Shown here: positions 1 through 8,742 of the stretch, piece after piece | How the letters are laid out: every line of letters starts with the position of its first letter | Position numbering within the stretch: position 1 is the stretch's first letter | The notes under the pieces: generated by a model | The model's database searches: none | Seen by the model: only the letters and a program-made list of their open reading frames with translations | What the model was told of the DNA's origin: nothing | Origin: CAZHTS01 sp964535315 | GTDB taxonomy: Bacteria > Chloroflexota > Anaerolineae > Anaerolineales > Anaerolineaceae | Direction of reading: 5' to 3' | NCBI GenBank assembly: GCA_964535315.1 | Contig: CAZHTS010000017.1 | Coordinates: 1-64,000 of the forward strand | Length of the DNA: 64,000 nt | Position numbers and translations under genes: made by a program

Positions 1-873
1 CCTCGCCTGCTGGCTGCTGCCTGCCACGCCGCCATTCTCATCCCCGGCGTGGGCGTGCTCGCCCCGCTGGCGGTGTGGGCCGTGCAGCGCCGCAAACAGG
101 CCGGGCTGTGTTTCCAGGCCATGCAGGCGTTGGGCTGGCAGTTACTGCTGACCGTGTTTGCCCCGCTGCTGGCGCTGTTGTATCTTTCGCTGATGGCCGT
201 ACTCTCGCTGGGCATCCGCCACGGCGAGATTCCCCCCTACTGGCGCATCAGCGCCCTGAGCGGGCTGGGGCTGGTGGCGTTGTTTCTGGGCCTCTACATC
301 CTGGGCGGGCTGGCCGGAGCGCTGGCCTGCCTGCTGGACAGGCCCTTCCGCTATCCCTGGCTGGGCGCTCGCCTGGAGCGTTACCTCGAAGGCGACACAC
401 AGCAGGGCGAAGATCGCTGGATGGCGGCCATGGGCCACCTGGGGGTGATGATCGCCGCCGTTGGGCTGGTTATTCCCCTGGTGGTGAGCGGCGTTCGCCG
501 GCGCGAGTCGCCGCTGGCGAGTTTTCACGGTCTGCAGGCCGCCGTCTATCAGGCCATTGGCTTTGCGGCGCAAATGCTGTATTTCGCCGCCGGATCGCTG
601 CTCTTGCTGCCGCTGCCGATCCTGCTGTCTCTCTTTAACAGCGGCGACCTTGCCGCCAACAGCCTGGGCATGCTGTTGAGCATCCTGACGGTGCTGATCC
701 TGCTGCTGGTCTTTTTGGGCGTCCCCATGCTGGTGTACCCGCTCTATTCCACCCTGCCGTTGATCGCCGCCTACCGGCTGCTCAAGGGCCGCGACTATCG
801 TTACCCGCTGGTGGCGGGCTGGACAGAGCGCTGGTTGATGCGCCGCCCCCTCTCCACCGGGCAGACAGGTTAA
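1..873 (+). CDS. Membrane protein with two DUF4870-like halves, 5' end missing
   Basis: The reading frame is open to the left edge of the window, so the annotated GTG at 49 is probably not the true start. The frame from base 1 already encodes a hydrophobic helix followed by a turn (IPGVGVLAPLAVW) typical of DUF4870 proteins. The same pattern recurs in the second half (VIPLVVSGVRRRESPLASF), and each half ends with a basic segment containing an RYP motif (FRYPW near residue 103, YRYPL near 253). I read it as a tandem duplication of the small DUF4870 membrane domain, with about eight membrane segments in total. No function is established for the family. The stop lies 3 bp before the next gene, so the two are probably co-transcribed. 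Confidence 0.65.
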   Translation, partial: PRLLAAACHAAILIPGVGVLAPLAVWAVQRRKQAGLCFQAMQALGWQLLLTVFAPLLALLYLSLMAVLSLGIRHGEIPPYWRISALSGLGLVALFLGLYILGGLAGALACLLDRPFRYPWLGARLERYLEGDTQQGEDRWMAAMGHLGVMIAAVGLVIPLVVSGVRRRESPLASFHGLQAAVYQAIGFAAQMLYFAAGSLLLLPLPILLSLFNSGDLAANSLGMLLSILTVLILLLVFLGVPMLVYPLYSTLPLIAAYRLLKGRDYRYPLVAGWTERWLMRRPLSTGQTG

Positions 874-876
874 GCC

Positions 877-1734
877 ATGCAAACCATCCGCATCGATCCA
901 CCGCTGCTCAAATCGATCGCCGTTCTGGCGGCCGTGGTGGAAGCGCGCGACGCCTACACCGGTGGGCACATCTGGCGCGTCAGCCAGTACACCCGTCTGC
1001 TGGCCGAAAACGCCGGGCTATCGCGCGACGAGGTTTTTGTGGCCGCCACCGGGGCGCTGGTGCACGACATCGGCAAGTTAGGCGTGCCGGACGCCATCCT
1101 CAACAAACACGGCCGCCTGAACAACTCCGAACGCAACGCCATGCGCCGTCACCCACAGGTGGGACGTTTGCTGGTGCAGGATCACCCCCTGGCCTTTCTG
1201 TTCGAAGACACCATCGGCGAACACCACGAACATTACGACGGCCAGGGCTACCCTGACCGGTTAGAAGGGACGCACATAGCGCTTTTCTCACGCCTGGTGA
1301 GCATCACCGACGCCTTTGACGCCATGACCACCGTGCGCGCCTACAAACGCGGCATCTCCCCAAAACAGGCGTACGACATCCTGACCGGCGAAAGCGGCCG
1401 GCAGTTCGACCCGCAACTGGTGCCTGTGTTCGTCGACCTGGGCCGGCGCGGGCGGCTCGACCACATCCTGGGCCATAGTTGGGAAGACCGTATGCTGGTC
1501 GCCTGCCCGGAATGTGGGCCGATCATCAGTATCCCCCACGGCAAAACCAGCGGCGACGACATCGTTTGCCCTGGCTGTACCCGTAAATTTACCCTGCACG
1601 CCAAAGCGGGCACGTTCGAGATTGAATGGCAGGGCCAGTACGATCCCGACTGGCTGCCCGAACCGGACATGCAGGCCGTCGAAGACTTTTTAAAACGCAT
1701 TCCGAAAGAAATCCGTTGGGATGGAGGAGATTGA
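877..1734 (+). CDS. HD-GYP domain phosphodiesterase-like protein with C-terminal zinc ribbon
   Basis: A 285-residue cytoplasmic protein. An HD-GYP domain spans residues 10-190: the HD pair is in HDIGK (63-67) and the GYP signature HHEHYDGQGYP is at 116-126, followed by the usual SITDAFDAMT segment. This family hydrolyses cyclic di-GMP, and the metal-binding residues I can see are intact. Two CxxC pairs at residues 210-213 and 231-234 form a small zinc ribbon, an uncommon addition that could bind a partner. There is no receiver or sensory domain, so the input signal is unknown. The gene starts 3 bp after the upstream membrane-protein gene and stops 4 bp before gatB, whose ribosome-binding site lies inside its last codons. 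Confidence 0.85.
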   Translation: MQTIRIDPPLLKSIAVLAAVVEARDAYTGGHIWRVSQYTRLLAENAGLSRDEVFVAATGALVHDIGKLGVPDAILNKHGRLNNSERNAMRRHPQVGRLLVQDHPLAFLFEDTIGEHHEHYDGQGYPDRLEGTHIALFSRLVSITDAFDAMTTVRAYKRGISPKQAYDILTGESGRQFDPQLVPVFVDLGRRGRLDHILGHSWEDRMLVACPECGPIISIPHGKTSGDDIVCPGCTRKFTLHAKAGTFEIEWQGQYDPDWLPEPDMQAVEDFLKRIPKEIRWDGGD

Positions 1735-1738
1735 AGGC

Positions 1739-3178
1739 ATGACCGACTATGAAGCCATTATCGGCCTGGAAACACACATCCAGCTCAATACGACCACCAA
1801 GATTTTTTGCTCGTGTAAGGCGGATTCGTGGTTCGATCCACCCAACACCAACGTTTGCCCGGTGTGCACCGGCCTGCCGGGGGTGCTGCCGGTGCTGAAC
1901 AAGGCAGTGGTGGAAAAAGGCGTGCTGCTGGCGAACGCCATGCACGCCACGCTGCGCCCGCTTTCGTTTTTCGATCGCAAGAACTACTTCTATCCTGACC
2001 TGCCGAAGGGCTACCAGATTTCGCAGTACGACATGTCGCTGGCCAAAGGCGGCTACATGGACGTACCCATGCCCAACGGGCAGGTGCGCCGCGTCACCAT
2101 CTGGAAACTACACCTGGAAGAAGACGCCGGCAAGACCAAGAACGAACGCGGCCGGCGCCTGATCGATTTCAATCGCTGCGGTGTGCCGCTGGTAGAAATG
2201 GTCACCGGGCCCGACCTGCGTTCGGCCGACGAAGCCGCCCAGTACATGGTGCGCCTGCGCCAGTTGCTGCGCTGGCTGGGCATTTCTGAGGCCGATATGG
2301 AAAAGGGCCATCTGCGCTGCGATGGCAACGTCTCGATTCGCCCGGTGGGCGCCACGCATCTCAACCCCAAGACCGAGATCAAGAACGTCAACTCTATCGA
2401 CTCGCTGCGTGAGGCCATCAGCAAAGAGATCGAACGCCAGATCCGCGAGGTGGAGGCCGGGCGGCGCATCGAAGCCTGGACGCTGGACTGGGACGAGGAC
2501 GCCGGTGTGCTGCGCAAGATGCGTTCCAAAGAAACCGAAGCGGATTACCGCTACTTCCGTGAGCCAGACCTGCTGCCCATCCGCCTGGACGAAGCCTGGC
2601 GGCAGGCCATCCTGCAAAACTTTCCCGAGCTGCCGCTGGAACGCCGTCAACGCTTCATCCAGGAATACGGGCTGCCCGAGTACGACGCCGACATCCTCAC
2701 TTCCGAACGCCAGCTCTCGGATTACTACGAACTGGCCGTGCGTTCGTACGGCGGCGACCCCAAGCGCGTCTCCAACTGGTTGATGAACGACGTGCTGCGC
2801 ATGCTCAACGAGCGCGGCCTGACCGCCGCCCAATTGTTGTTAACCCCCACCTACCTGGCCGAGATCCTCAAGCTGGTCGATGGCGGCACCATCAATACCT
2901 CGACCGGCAAAAGCCTGCTGCAGAAAGTGCAAGACAGCGGTAAATCGCCGGCGGCAATCGTCGCGGCCGAGGGCCTGGCCAAGGTCAGTGATGACAGCGC
3001 CATTCGCAGCATCTGCCAGGAGGTAATCAACGAGAGCCCCAAGGAAGTCGCCTCGTACCGCGGCGGCAAGGACACACTGATGGGCTGGTTCGTCGGGCAG
3101 GTGATGAAGAAAATGCGCGGCAAGGCCGACCCGACTCTGGCGCGCACCATCCTCGAAGAACTGCTCAAACAGGGCTAA
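1739..3178 (+). CDS. gatB: Aspartyl/glutamyl-tRNA(Asn/Gln) amidotransferase subunit B
   Basis: GatB of the GatCAB complex, which converts Glu-tRNA(Gln) and Asp-tRNA(Asn) to the amidated forms; GatB carries the kinase and tRNA-binding functions. The 479-residue product has the GLETHIQL opening, paired cysteines (CSC and CPVC) of the zinc site, the LEEDAGK motif, the DADILTSERQLSDYYE helical region and a complete C-terminal YqeY-like tRNA-binding tail. An ATG at 1721 would add six residues. I prefer 1739 because a strong GGAGGAG site at 1723-1729 sits 9 bp before it and the family begins at this point. Neither gatA nor gatC is in the window, so the complex is encoded at scattered loci. Confidence 0.96.
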   Translation: MTDYEAIIGLETHIQLNTTTKIFCSCKADSWFDPPNTNVCPVCTGLPGVLPVLNKAVVEKGVLLANAMHATLRPLSFFDRKNYFYPDLPKGYQISQYDMSLAKGGYMDVPMPNGQVRRVTIWKLHLEEDAGKTKNERGRRLIDFNRCGVPLVEMVTGPDLRSADEAAQYMVRLRQLLRWLGISEADMEKGHLRCDGNVSIRPVGATHLNPKTEIKNVNSIDSLREAISKEIERQIREVEAGRRIEAWTLDWDEDAGVLRKMRSKETEADYRYFREPDLLPIRLDEAWRQAILQNFPELPLERRQRFIQEYGLPEYDADILTSERQLSDYYELAVRSYGGDPKRVSNWLMNDVLRMLNERGLTAAQLLLTPTYLAEILKLVDGGTINTSTGKSLLQKVQDSGKSPAAIVAAEGLAKVSDDSAIRSICQEVINESPKEVASYRGGKDTLMGWFVGQVMKKMRGKADPTLARTILEELLKQG

Positions 3179-3187
3179 CCGCCCCGC

Positions 3188-5590
3188 CTATTCATACGCC
3201 AGCGCATCCCGGATGGTGATGCGCATGGCGTTGCGCGCCGGCAGGATGCAGGCCAACGCCGTCAGGATCAGCAGGATCAGCAGCCAGCCCAGGGCGCCGG
3301 CCAGAGAATAACTGTACGTAAACGGCGTCTGCATGATAGCCATGCCGACCACCAGGTTGAGCAACCGGCAGAGCGGCAGCGCCAGCAGGCAGCCCAGCAG
3401 CCAACTCAACAGGCCGAGAAACATGCCCTCACGTAAGACGATGGTCAACAGGGCGGCGTTGCCGGCCCCGATGGCGCGCAGCACGCCAATCTCGCGGCTG
3501 CGTTCGAGCACGTTGAGGCTCATGATGCTGGTCAGCCCCAGGCCGCCCACCAGGCTGAGCAGCACCGCCATGATGGTCAGAATGGCGGTGACGGCGCCAA
3601 AGATGGCCTCGATCATGGCGCGCAGTTCGGTGATCACCAGGCTGGTGGTGACGTGAATGCCGCCGTTCTTGTAGATGTGCTCCAGGCGCTGCATGGTCGG
3701 CAGCAGCGTTTCGGGATCGCGGGTCAGCACGTGAACCCCGTCCGCCTTGCCGCGGTTGCCCGACAGGCGAGTGTAATAAGGCAGGTTGACGTATACGGTC
3801 GGGCCATCGCCCATCAGCATGTGCGCCACACCCACCACGTACCAATCAACCTCGTTGCCGTTGACTTTCATGCGCACCGTATCCCCCACCCCGACGTTGG
3901 GTTCCGCATCCAGAAACTTATTGGTGATGACCATGGCGTTGTCGTCTTCGGGCAGCAGCCAACGCCCGCTCAGCAATTTCGGCTCGACCGAGAAGGTGTC
4001 TGCGGGTAAAGCGTACATCAGGATCATATCGCCATCGCTGCCGTCAGCGTGTACCCGATTGGTGGTGGTATAGCCCCAGCTTTTGACCTCCGCCACCCCG
4101 CTCACGGAGCGAGCGCTCTGCTCGACCCGGCTGATGGGGTGGGGCTGGCTGAAATTGAATTGGAAATCGTAACGCCAGTATTGAAAGACATCCTCGATGG
4201 AGGCCATAGCCGACTGGTAGGTGCTCATCACGGCAATAAAAAACGCGCTGGCAAAGGTCAGTGAGGTCAGCGTCAACACCAGGCGTACCCGGTTACGGAA
4301 GATATTACGCAGCGGCAGCAGCCACGGCGCCGACAGCCCACGTCGCGGAAATAACAGACGGTTGAAAAAACGAGCCTTGAACTGCACCTGGCTGAGCAGA
4401 TTGTTGTTGAGCGCTTCCAGGATGGTGATGTTGGCGCCGGCGCGTATCGGGTACCAGGCCGAGAGCAACGGGATAAAGACGCCCACCACAATTTGAACGA
4501 GCGGCACAAAGGGAGAAATGCTCAGGTCGACCAGATCGCAATTGATCACCTGCGCCACGAAGGCCGAGAGCAGGCGCGCCGCCACGACGCTCAACGGCAT
4601 CGCCAGCAGCAGCGCCGCCAGGCTGAAAATGAACGCCGTGCCCAGGTAAAGCGCGGCAATCTGGGGGGTGCTGGCGCCGATCGATTTCATGATGCCAATC
4701 TGGCGCACGTGCTGGCTGAGCAAGGCCGAGAAGGTGTTGAACACCAGAAAACCACTCAACACAATCACGAACGCACTCAACGCCCCCAGCAGGATGAGAA
4801 TACCATCGACGGTATCCTGTAAGGGCGCCTTGCCCGGTTCGGGCACGGTGGAAGAATAAACGACCACGCCGCCATCCTCAATTTTATCGCGCACCCGGCG
4901 GGCGATACGGCGCACGGCGTCCTGCTCGCGGATGGATGGATCGACGCGCACGTGCAGGGTGTTGAAGAAGCGCGGCTCGTCCAGGCGTTCGAGCGCATCC
5001 ATCGAGAGGTAGCCGTAAATGGAACCTTCAAAAGAAGCCGGCTGCTGCGACTGGTCGTGCCCGATGCCGGCGGCGCGCAGGCGGCGCTCATCGCCGTTGG
5101 CCAGCTTGAGGCGCACGGACTGTCCGGCCGCGACCGCTTCCAGCGCCAACGGCATAGAAGCCTGGTCGAAAAGGATTTCGTCCTCGGCCGGCGGCCAGGC
5201 GCCGGAGACGTACTCCAGGCGGTCGACGTGCTGGTCGGTGAAATCGTCGATGGCAAACAAAAAGAGCGCCTTCCACTCGTCCGGCCCGCTCTGCATGCGC
5301 ACCATGAACTCACGCCGGCCCTCAACCGCCGCCACCTCTGGCATCCGCCGCACGCTGGCCAGCAGGTCGTCGTCAAAAGCGGTGGTGCTGAAGGTAATGC
5401 TGTGCGGGTCGGTGGCGGCGTAGCTGCTGGGCAGTTCGCGGCCGAGGATCGAGCGGGCGCCCAACGCCATGCCGACCGAGAAGATGCCCACCGCAATCGA
5501 AAGCACTACCAGCAAACTGCGCACGCGGTTGCAGTTGATATCCTGCACCATCTTGCGGAAGGGGGTGCTCGGCGCGGCGGGAGCGTTCAT
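3188..5590 (-). CDS. MacB/FtsX-type ABC transporter permease, double FtsX
   Basis: An 800-residue integral membrane protein with the layout TM - extracytoplasmic domain - three TM (FtsX), repeated once. The first TM is near residues 25-45, the first FtsX core near 265-395, a second leading TM near 430-455, and the last FtsX core near 665-800 (SREIGVLRAIGA motif). This is the fused two-permease form common in Gram-positive and Chloroflexota genomes for lipoprotein or peptide export. No ATPase or adaptor gene is adjacent, so its partner must be elsewhere. It ends 9 bp from gatB in convergent orientation. A consensus promoter lies only 9 bp upstream of the ATG and no Shine-Dalgarno sequence is present, suggesting a leaderless message. 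Confidence 0.85.
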   Translation of the reverse strand: MNAPAAPSTPFRKMVQDINCNRVRSLLVVLSIAVGIFSVGMALGARSILGRELPSSYAATDPHSITFSTTAFDDDLLASVRRMPEVAAVEGRREFMVRMQSGPDEWKALFLFAIDDFTDQHVDRLEYVSGAWPPAEDEILFDQASMPLALEAVAAGQSVRLKLANGDERRLRAAGIGHDQSQQPASFEGSIYGYLSMDALERLDEPRFFNTLHVRVDPSIREQDAVRRIARRVRDKIEDGGVVVYSSTVPEPGKAPLQDTVDGILILLGALSAFVIVLSGFLVFNTFSALLSQHVRQIGIMKSIGASTPQIAALYLGTAFIFSLAALLLAMPLSVVAARLLSAFVAQVINCDLVDLSISPFVPLVQIVVGVFIPLLSAWYPIRAGANITILEALNNNLLSQVQFKARFFNRLLFPRRGLSAPWLLPLRNIFRNRVRLVLTLTSLTFASAFFIAVMSTYQSAMASIEDVFQYWRYDFQFNFSQPHPISRVEQSARSVSGVAEVKSWGYTTTNRVHADGSDGDMILMYALPADTFSVEPKLLSGRWLLPEDDNAMVITNKFLDAEPNVGVGDTVRMKVNGNEVDWYVVGVAHMLMGDGPTVYVNLPYYTRLSGNRGKADGVHVLTRDPETLLPTMQRLEHIYKNGGIHVTTSLVITELRAMIEAIFGAVTAILTIMAVLLSLVGGLGLTSIMSLNVLERSREIGVLRAIGAGNAALLTIVLREGMFLGLLSWLLGCLLALPLCRLLNLVVGMAIMQTPFTYSYSLAGALGWLLILLILTALACILPARNAMRITIRDALAYE

Positions 5591-5599
5591 GGTGTTTTA

Positions 5600-5628
5600 A
5601 TTATCGCCCGAATTGCGTAAGTTGTCAA
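5600..5628 (-). promoter_or_regulatory. Consensus sigma-70 promoter for the permease gene, near-leaderless
   Basis: On the minus strand TTGACA (5628-5623) is followed by a 17-bp spacer and GATAAT (5605-5600). Only 9 bp separate the -10 box from the ATG at 5590, so transcription should start within a few bases of the start codon. Confidence 0.75.
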
Positions 5629-5694
5629 TGTTCGAAAAATACTAAACGATCCTTTTTAAGCTCAACTACCCCCCTCAGCCTCAGGCGGCGTCAA

Positions 5695-6180
5695 TCACAC
5701 CGCGTTCCACTTCCCGAGCAGACGCTGCAACGTTTCGTCGAGCATCTCGGGGAGAACGCGGGTCTGTGAAACCGTCGTCATAAAATTGCTGTCGCCAGGC
5801 CAGCGCGGCACAACGTGAAAATGAAAGTGATCCGCCACGCCTGCTCCCGCCGCTGCGCCGATATTGGCGCCCAGGTTGAAGGCCGGCGACTGGTAAGCCA
5901 ATCGTAAGACCGCCATGCTATGGTTGATCAAATCCATAATCTCGGTGCGCGTCTCTACCGTTAAATCTTCCAACGACGGACGGTGAACGTAAGGTACCAC
6001 CATCAGGTGACCGGTGGTATAGGGGAAACGATTGAGGATGACAAAGGCCAGCCTGCCGCGTGCCACGATCAGGTTTTCAAAATCATTGTCTTGTTCGACT
6101 GCGCTGCAAAAAATGCAGCCGGGGGGTCGTTCGGATTGCAGGATGTATTTCATCCGCCAGGGTGACCAGAGATGCTTCAT
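5695..6180 (-). CDS. HIT family nucleotide hydrolase/phosphorylase
   Basis: A 161-residue histidine-triad protein. The HIT motif HFHFH lies at about residues 118-122, and a CIFC pair at 22-25 supplies half of the zinc site usual in the Ap4A-phosphorylase-like branch. The family cleaves or phosphorolyses dinucleoside polyphosphates and other nucleoside phosphates in the cytoplasm; the substrate here cannot be told. The ATG at 6180 is preceded by a good GGGGAGGAA ribosome-binding site, and an extended -10 promoter lies about 30 bp further upstream. A perfect hairpin terminator separates it from the methyltransferase gene, so it is probably its own transcription unit. Confidence 0.9.
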   Translation of the reverse strand: MKHLWSPWRMKYILQSERPPGCIFCSAVEQDNDFENLIVARGRLAFVILNRFPYTTGHLMVVPYVHRPSLEDLTVETRTEIMDLINHSMAVLRLAYQSPAFNLGANIGAAAGAGVADHFHFHVVPRWPGDSNFMTTVSQTRVLPEMLDETLQRLLGKWNAV

Positions 6181-6211
6181 GGTTCCTCCCCTTTTTCAGA
6201 TTTTACACAAG

Positions 6212-6220
6212 ATTGTAGCA
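6212..6220 (-). promoter_or_regulatory. Extended -10 promoter for the HIT gene
   Basis: Minus-strand TGCTACAAT, an extended -10 element with no good -35 hexamer. It lies between the upstream terminator and the HIT ribosome-binding site. Confidence 0.5.
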
Positions 6221-6266
6221 GAGAATGGGACGCGATGGAATAGCCTCAGGTTAGCGTTTATTAAGG

Positions 6267-6304
6267 AAAAAGACGCCGGCACGTTCAAGAGCCGGCGTCT
6301 TTTT
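6267..6304 (-). terminator. Rho-independent terminator embedded in the end of the methyltransferase gene
   Basis: A perfect 14-bp inverted repeat (AAAAAGACGCCGGC at 6267-6280, its complement at 6291-6304) with a 10-nt loop. The T-run forms part of the stem, so it can work on both strands. Read on the minus strand, one arm encodes the last codons of the methyltransferase and the TGA stop falls in the loop. Confidence 0.85.
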
Positions 6305-7028
6305 CCACCACCCAGAAATGCGAGAGGCCCAAAACACGCAGGGGCGTGCGCTCCAGGGTCTGCAACACGGTGCGCAGGGCGCGTCCCAACGCCGGACGGC
6401 GGGCAATCATATTATCGTAGGCGCCAAAGACAACCGTACGCGTCACAAAGCGTACCGGCAGCGCGGCAAACAGGCGTTCCAGGTCGGCGCGGCTGTAGAT
6501 GCGCACGTGCGGCGCCAGGCGGTCACGCCAGCGTCGCGGCAGGTAATTGACCAGCGGAATGTTGCCGAAATGATAACGCCCGCGCCAGTAAATGCCGTGC
6601 GTCTCGAAAGGATAGCCGCGGTTGGGGCAAAATAATACCAAGCGGCCGCCGGGGCGCAACGTACGTACGATCTCTTCCACCGCTAACCGGTCGTCCTGAA
6701 CGTGTTCCAGCACCTCGTGGCTGAGCACCAGGTCAAAACAGGCATCCGGGAAGGGCAGGCGTTCACCCACAGCGCACACCACCTGTAATCCCATCTGTCC
6801 GGCCTGAGCGGCGCGCCCGGCCTCGATCTCCAACCCCACCGCCTGGCCGGCGGTCTCGCTCAAACGGCGCAAATACATCCCCACCCCACAGCCGTCCTCC
6901 AGGATACGCCCGCGCAGGCGCTCGCCCGCCGCGGCCCGGATCATCTCCAGGCGGCGTTCCTGACCGGCGCGCCACACATACGAAGGCTCGCCGCGCAGCG
7001 CCGCTTTTTGCAATTGTTGTTCATCCAT
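6285..7028 (-). CDS. Class I SAM-dependent methyltransferase
   Basis: A 247-residue protein of the Methyltransf_11/25 type. Motif I, EDGCGVGMYL, binds S-adenosylmethionine near residues 43-52. The acidic end of beta-2 (LEIEAG) and the motif IV-like segment DLVLSHEVLEHV follow, then the post-motif RPGGRLVLF. The family methylates small molecules or lipids; nothing in the sequence fixes the substrate. Its start overlaps the UbiX-fusion gene by 8 bp, so it is the last gene of an operon led by the GAF kinase, and it may act on a quinone or isoprenoid product of the genes before it. The end coincides with the terminator hairpin. Confidence 0.8.
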   Translation of the reverse strand: MDEQQLQKAALRGEPSYVWRAGQERRLEMIRAAAGERLRGRILEDGCGVGMYLRRLSETAGQAVGLEIEAGRAAQAGQMGLQVVCAVGERLPFPDACFDLVLSHEVLEHVQDDRLAVEEIVRTLRPGGRLVLFCPNRGYPFETHGIYWRGRYHFGNIPLVNYLPRRWRDRLAPHVRIYSRADLERLFAALPVRFVTRTVVFGAYDNMIARRPALGRALRTVLQTLERTPLRVLGLSHFWVVEKDAGS

Positions 7029-8043
7029 CCGGCGTCCATTCCTCTTTGAAACCGAAGCCGCGCTGGTTGTCGATCAGGCGGATCCAGTCAGGGATAAAAG
7101 CGTAGAGCGCGTTGCGCGCTACGGCCTGCTCCAATCCTACCACAAAAGGAAACTTTGCAATGTACAACTGCCAGGCCTGCTCCCAGGCTGGGCCGGGCGC
7201 CAAGCGTTCCACCCGGCCGCGCAGTTGCAGCCCGCGAATCTGCCGCCAATCATTGGCCTCGGGCTGGATGGTAACCGCCGCCGCCGGATTGGCCGCCAGG
7301 TGACGGCCGTGCTGGCTGTCGGGGTCGGAAAAGAAATACAGGCGCCCTTGCTCGCCGGCGGCAAAATACAACGTGGCGGCGTGCGGTGCGCCATCGGAGC
7401 CGCGGGTCGCCAGCGTCATGGCCGGCAGGGCCAGCAAATCGGGCGGCGGGAAACCGCCAGCGGCGGCCGGGGCGGGGCGCAGCCCCTGCCAGCGGTGATA
7501 CAACGTATTGTCGATCTGCAAACGCGCCAGCACACGCCCGACGAGCTGGTCAACCAGTTCATCCACGCTGTGCGGCCCGGCGTAAAAAGCCGGCACCGGA
7601 GGAAAGAGAACCGCCCCGGCGCGGGCAGCCAGATCCATCAGGCGGATATGCCCGCGGTGCAGCGGCGTCTCACGCACCACCAGCAGCAGCGGGCGGCCTT
7701 CCTTGAGCGTCACATCGGCGGCCCGGCTGAGCAGATCGGCGGCGTAACTGTTGGCAATGGCCGAGAGCGTCTTGATCGAGCAAGGAATGACCACCATGCC
7801 ATGCGTAACAAAAGACCCGGAGGCGATGGCCGCCCCAATGTCACGGTAGGGGTAAGAGACATCGGCCAGCGCCACAACATCCTCCACCCGCCAGCGCGTC
7901 TCCTGTTCGATCGTCAGCCGCGCCGCCGGGCTGAGCACCAGGTGCGTCTCGACCTCGCTGTCCTGCAAAGCCTGCAACAGGCGGATGCCCAAAATGACGC
8001 CGCTGCTGCCCGAAATGCCCACCACCAGGCGGCGCGTCTTCAT
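7021..8043 (-). CDS. UbiX-like flavin prenyltransferase fused to a PNPOx-like split-barrel domain
   Basis: A 340-residue two-domain protein in one uninterrupted frame. Residues 1-190 are UbiX-like: the GISGSSGV flavin loop, VIPCSIKTLSAIA, the RAADVTLKE helix, RETPL and PPVPAFY are all present, as expected of enzymes that prenylate FMN to make the prFMN cofactor of UbiD decarboxylases. From about residue 205 to the end it matches the FMN-binding split barrel of pyridoxamine 5'-phosphate oxidase-like proteins (TLATRGSDGAPHAATLYF, YFFSDPDSQHGRHL, GRVERL). UbiX is normally about 190-200 residues alone, so the fusion is unusual. It stops 8 bp inside the methyltransferase gene and starts 3 bp after the UbiE-like gene. 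A role in quinone synthesis is inferred from context. Confidence 0.85.
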   Translation of the reverse strand: MKTRRLVVGISGSSGVILGIRLLQALQDSEVETHLVLSPAARLTIEQETRWRVEDVVALADVSYPYRDIGAAIASGSFVTHGMVVIPCSIKTLSAIANSYAADLLSRAADVTLKEGRPLLLVVRETPLHRGHIRLMDLAARAGAVLFPPVPAFYAGPHSVDELVDQLVGRVLARLQIDNTLYHRWQGLRPAPAAAGGFPPPDLLALPAMTLATRGSDGAPHAATLYFAAGEQGRLYFFSDPDSQHGRHLAANPAAAVTIQPEANDWRQIRGLQLRGRVERLAPGPAWEQAWQLYIAKFPFVVGLEQAVARNALYAFIPDWIRLIDNQRGFGFKEEWTPDG

Positions 8044-8046
8044 GCG

Positions 8047-8742
8047 TTATTTGCGCCCCCAATGGATGGCGACGGTGCCCAGCATACGCCGCTCGAATTC
8101 CACCTGACAAAAACCGGCCGCCGCCAGGCGCACCAGCAGTTGCTCGGCGCTGAGGAACTGCGCCGAAGAGGTCGGGAAATATACATACGCCTCGCGCTGG
8201 CCGGTGAGCAGCGTCCCCAGCAGTGGAATGACGTGGTTCATATGAAAGCGGATGAAAGGCGCCAGCAAGGAAGGCCGCAGGCGGGTGGTGTCCAGCGCCA
8301 CCAGCCGGCCGCCGGGCTTGAGGACACGGTACTGTTCGGCCAGCGCCTGCGCCAGATCGGACACGTTGCGCAGCAAAAAGCCCGACACGACGGCGTCAAA
8401 GGTATGATCGGGAAAAGGCAGGTGCAGGGCATCGGCCGCCGACCAGTGCAGCGCCGGCCCCGGCCGGCGTTGGCCGGCGCGCATCATCGCCAGGGTAAAA
8501 TCGGCCGCCGTCACCCGGGCGCCGGGCGTCTGGCGTAAGGCTTCGCGCCCCAGGTCGCCGGTGCCGGCCCCCAGGTCGAGCAGGTGCCCCCCGGCAGGAA
8601 GCTGCGCCCGTTTGATGACCGCCCGCCGCCAGGATTGATCCTGTCCGGCGCTCATCAAACGGTTCATCAGGTCGTAGCGGGCGGCGATGCGCGTAAACAT
8701 CGCCTGGACGTAACGGCCCTTCTCGTCAGTTGTTGCGTTCAT
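8047..8742 (-). CDS. ubiE: UbiE/MenG-like quinone-ring C-methyltransferase
   Basis: A 231-residue SAM methyltransferase of the UbiE/MenG family, which adds the ring methyl in menaquinone or ubiquinone synthesis. The opening MFTRIAARYDLMNRLMSAGQ and the motif I LLDLGAGTGDLG are diagnostic, followed by DALHLPFPDHTFDAVV and RVLKPGGRL. Opening the frame to 8913 would add 57 residues of arginine- and cysteine-rich sequence that is only the shadow of the kinase gene; the family start is the ATG at 8742. It overlaps the upstream kinase stop by 17 bp, which implies translational coupling. The C-terminus is slightly divergent, so a related quinone or isoprenoid substrate is possible. Confidence 0.85.
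   Translation of the reverse strand: MNATTDEKGRYVQAMFTRIAARYDLMNRLMSAGQDQSWRRAVIKRAQLPAGGHLLDLGAGTGDLGREALRQTPGARVTAADFTLAMMRAGQRRPGPALHWSAADALHLPFPDHTFDAVVSGFLLRNVSDLAQALAEQYRVLKPGGRLVALDTTRLRPSLLAPFIRFHMNHVIPLLGTLLTGQREAYVYFPTSSAQFLSAEQLLVRLAAAGFCQVEFERRMLGTVAIHWGRK

Noticed and set aside
7225..8538. 437-residue plus-strand ORF opposite the UbiX fusion and UbiE-like genes
   Set aside because: High Arg/Gln/Gly composition and no motif; the minus-strand genes are clearly real.
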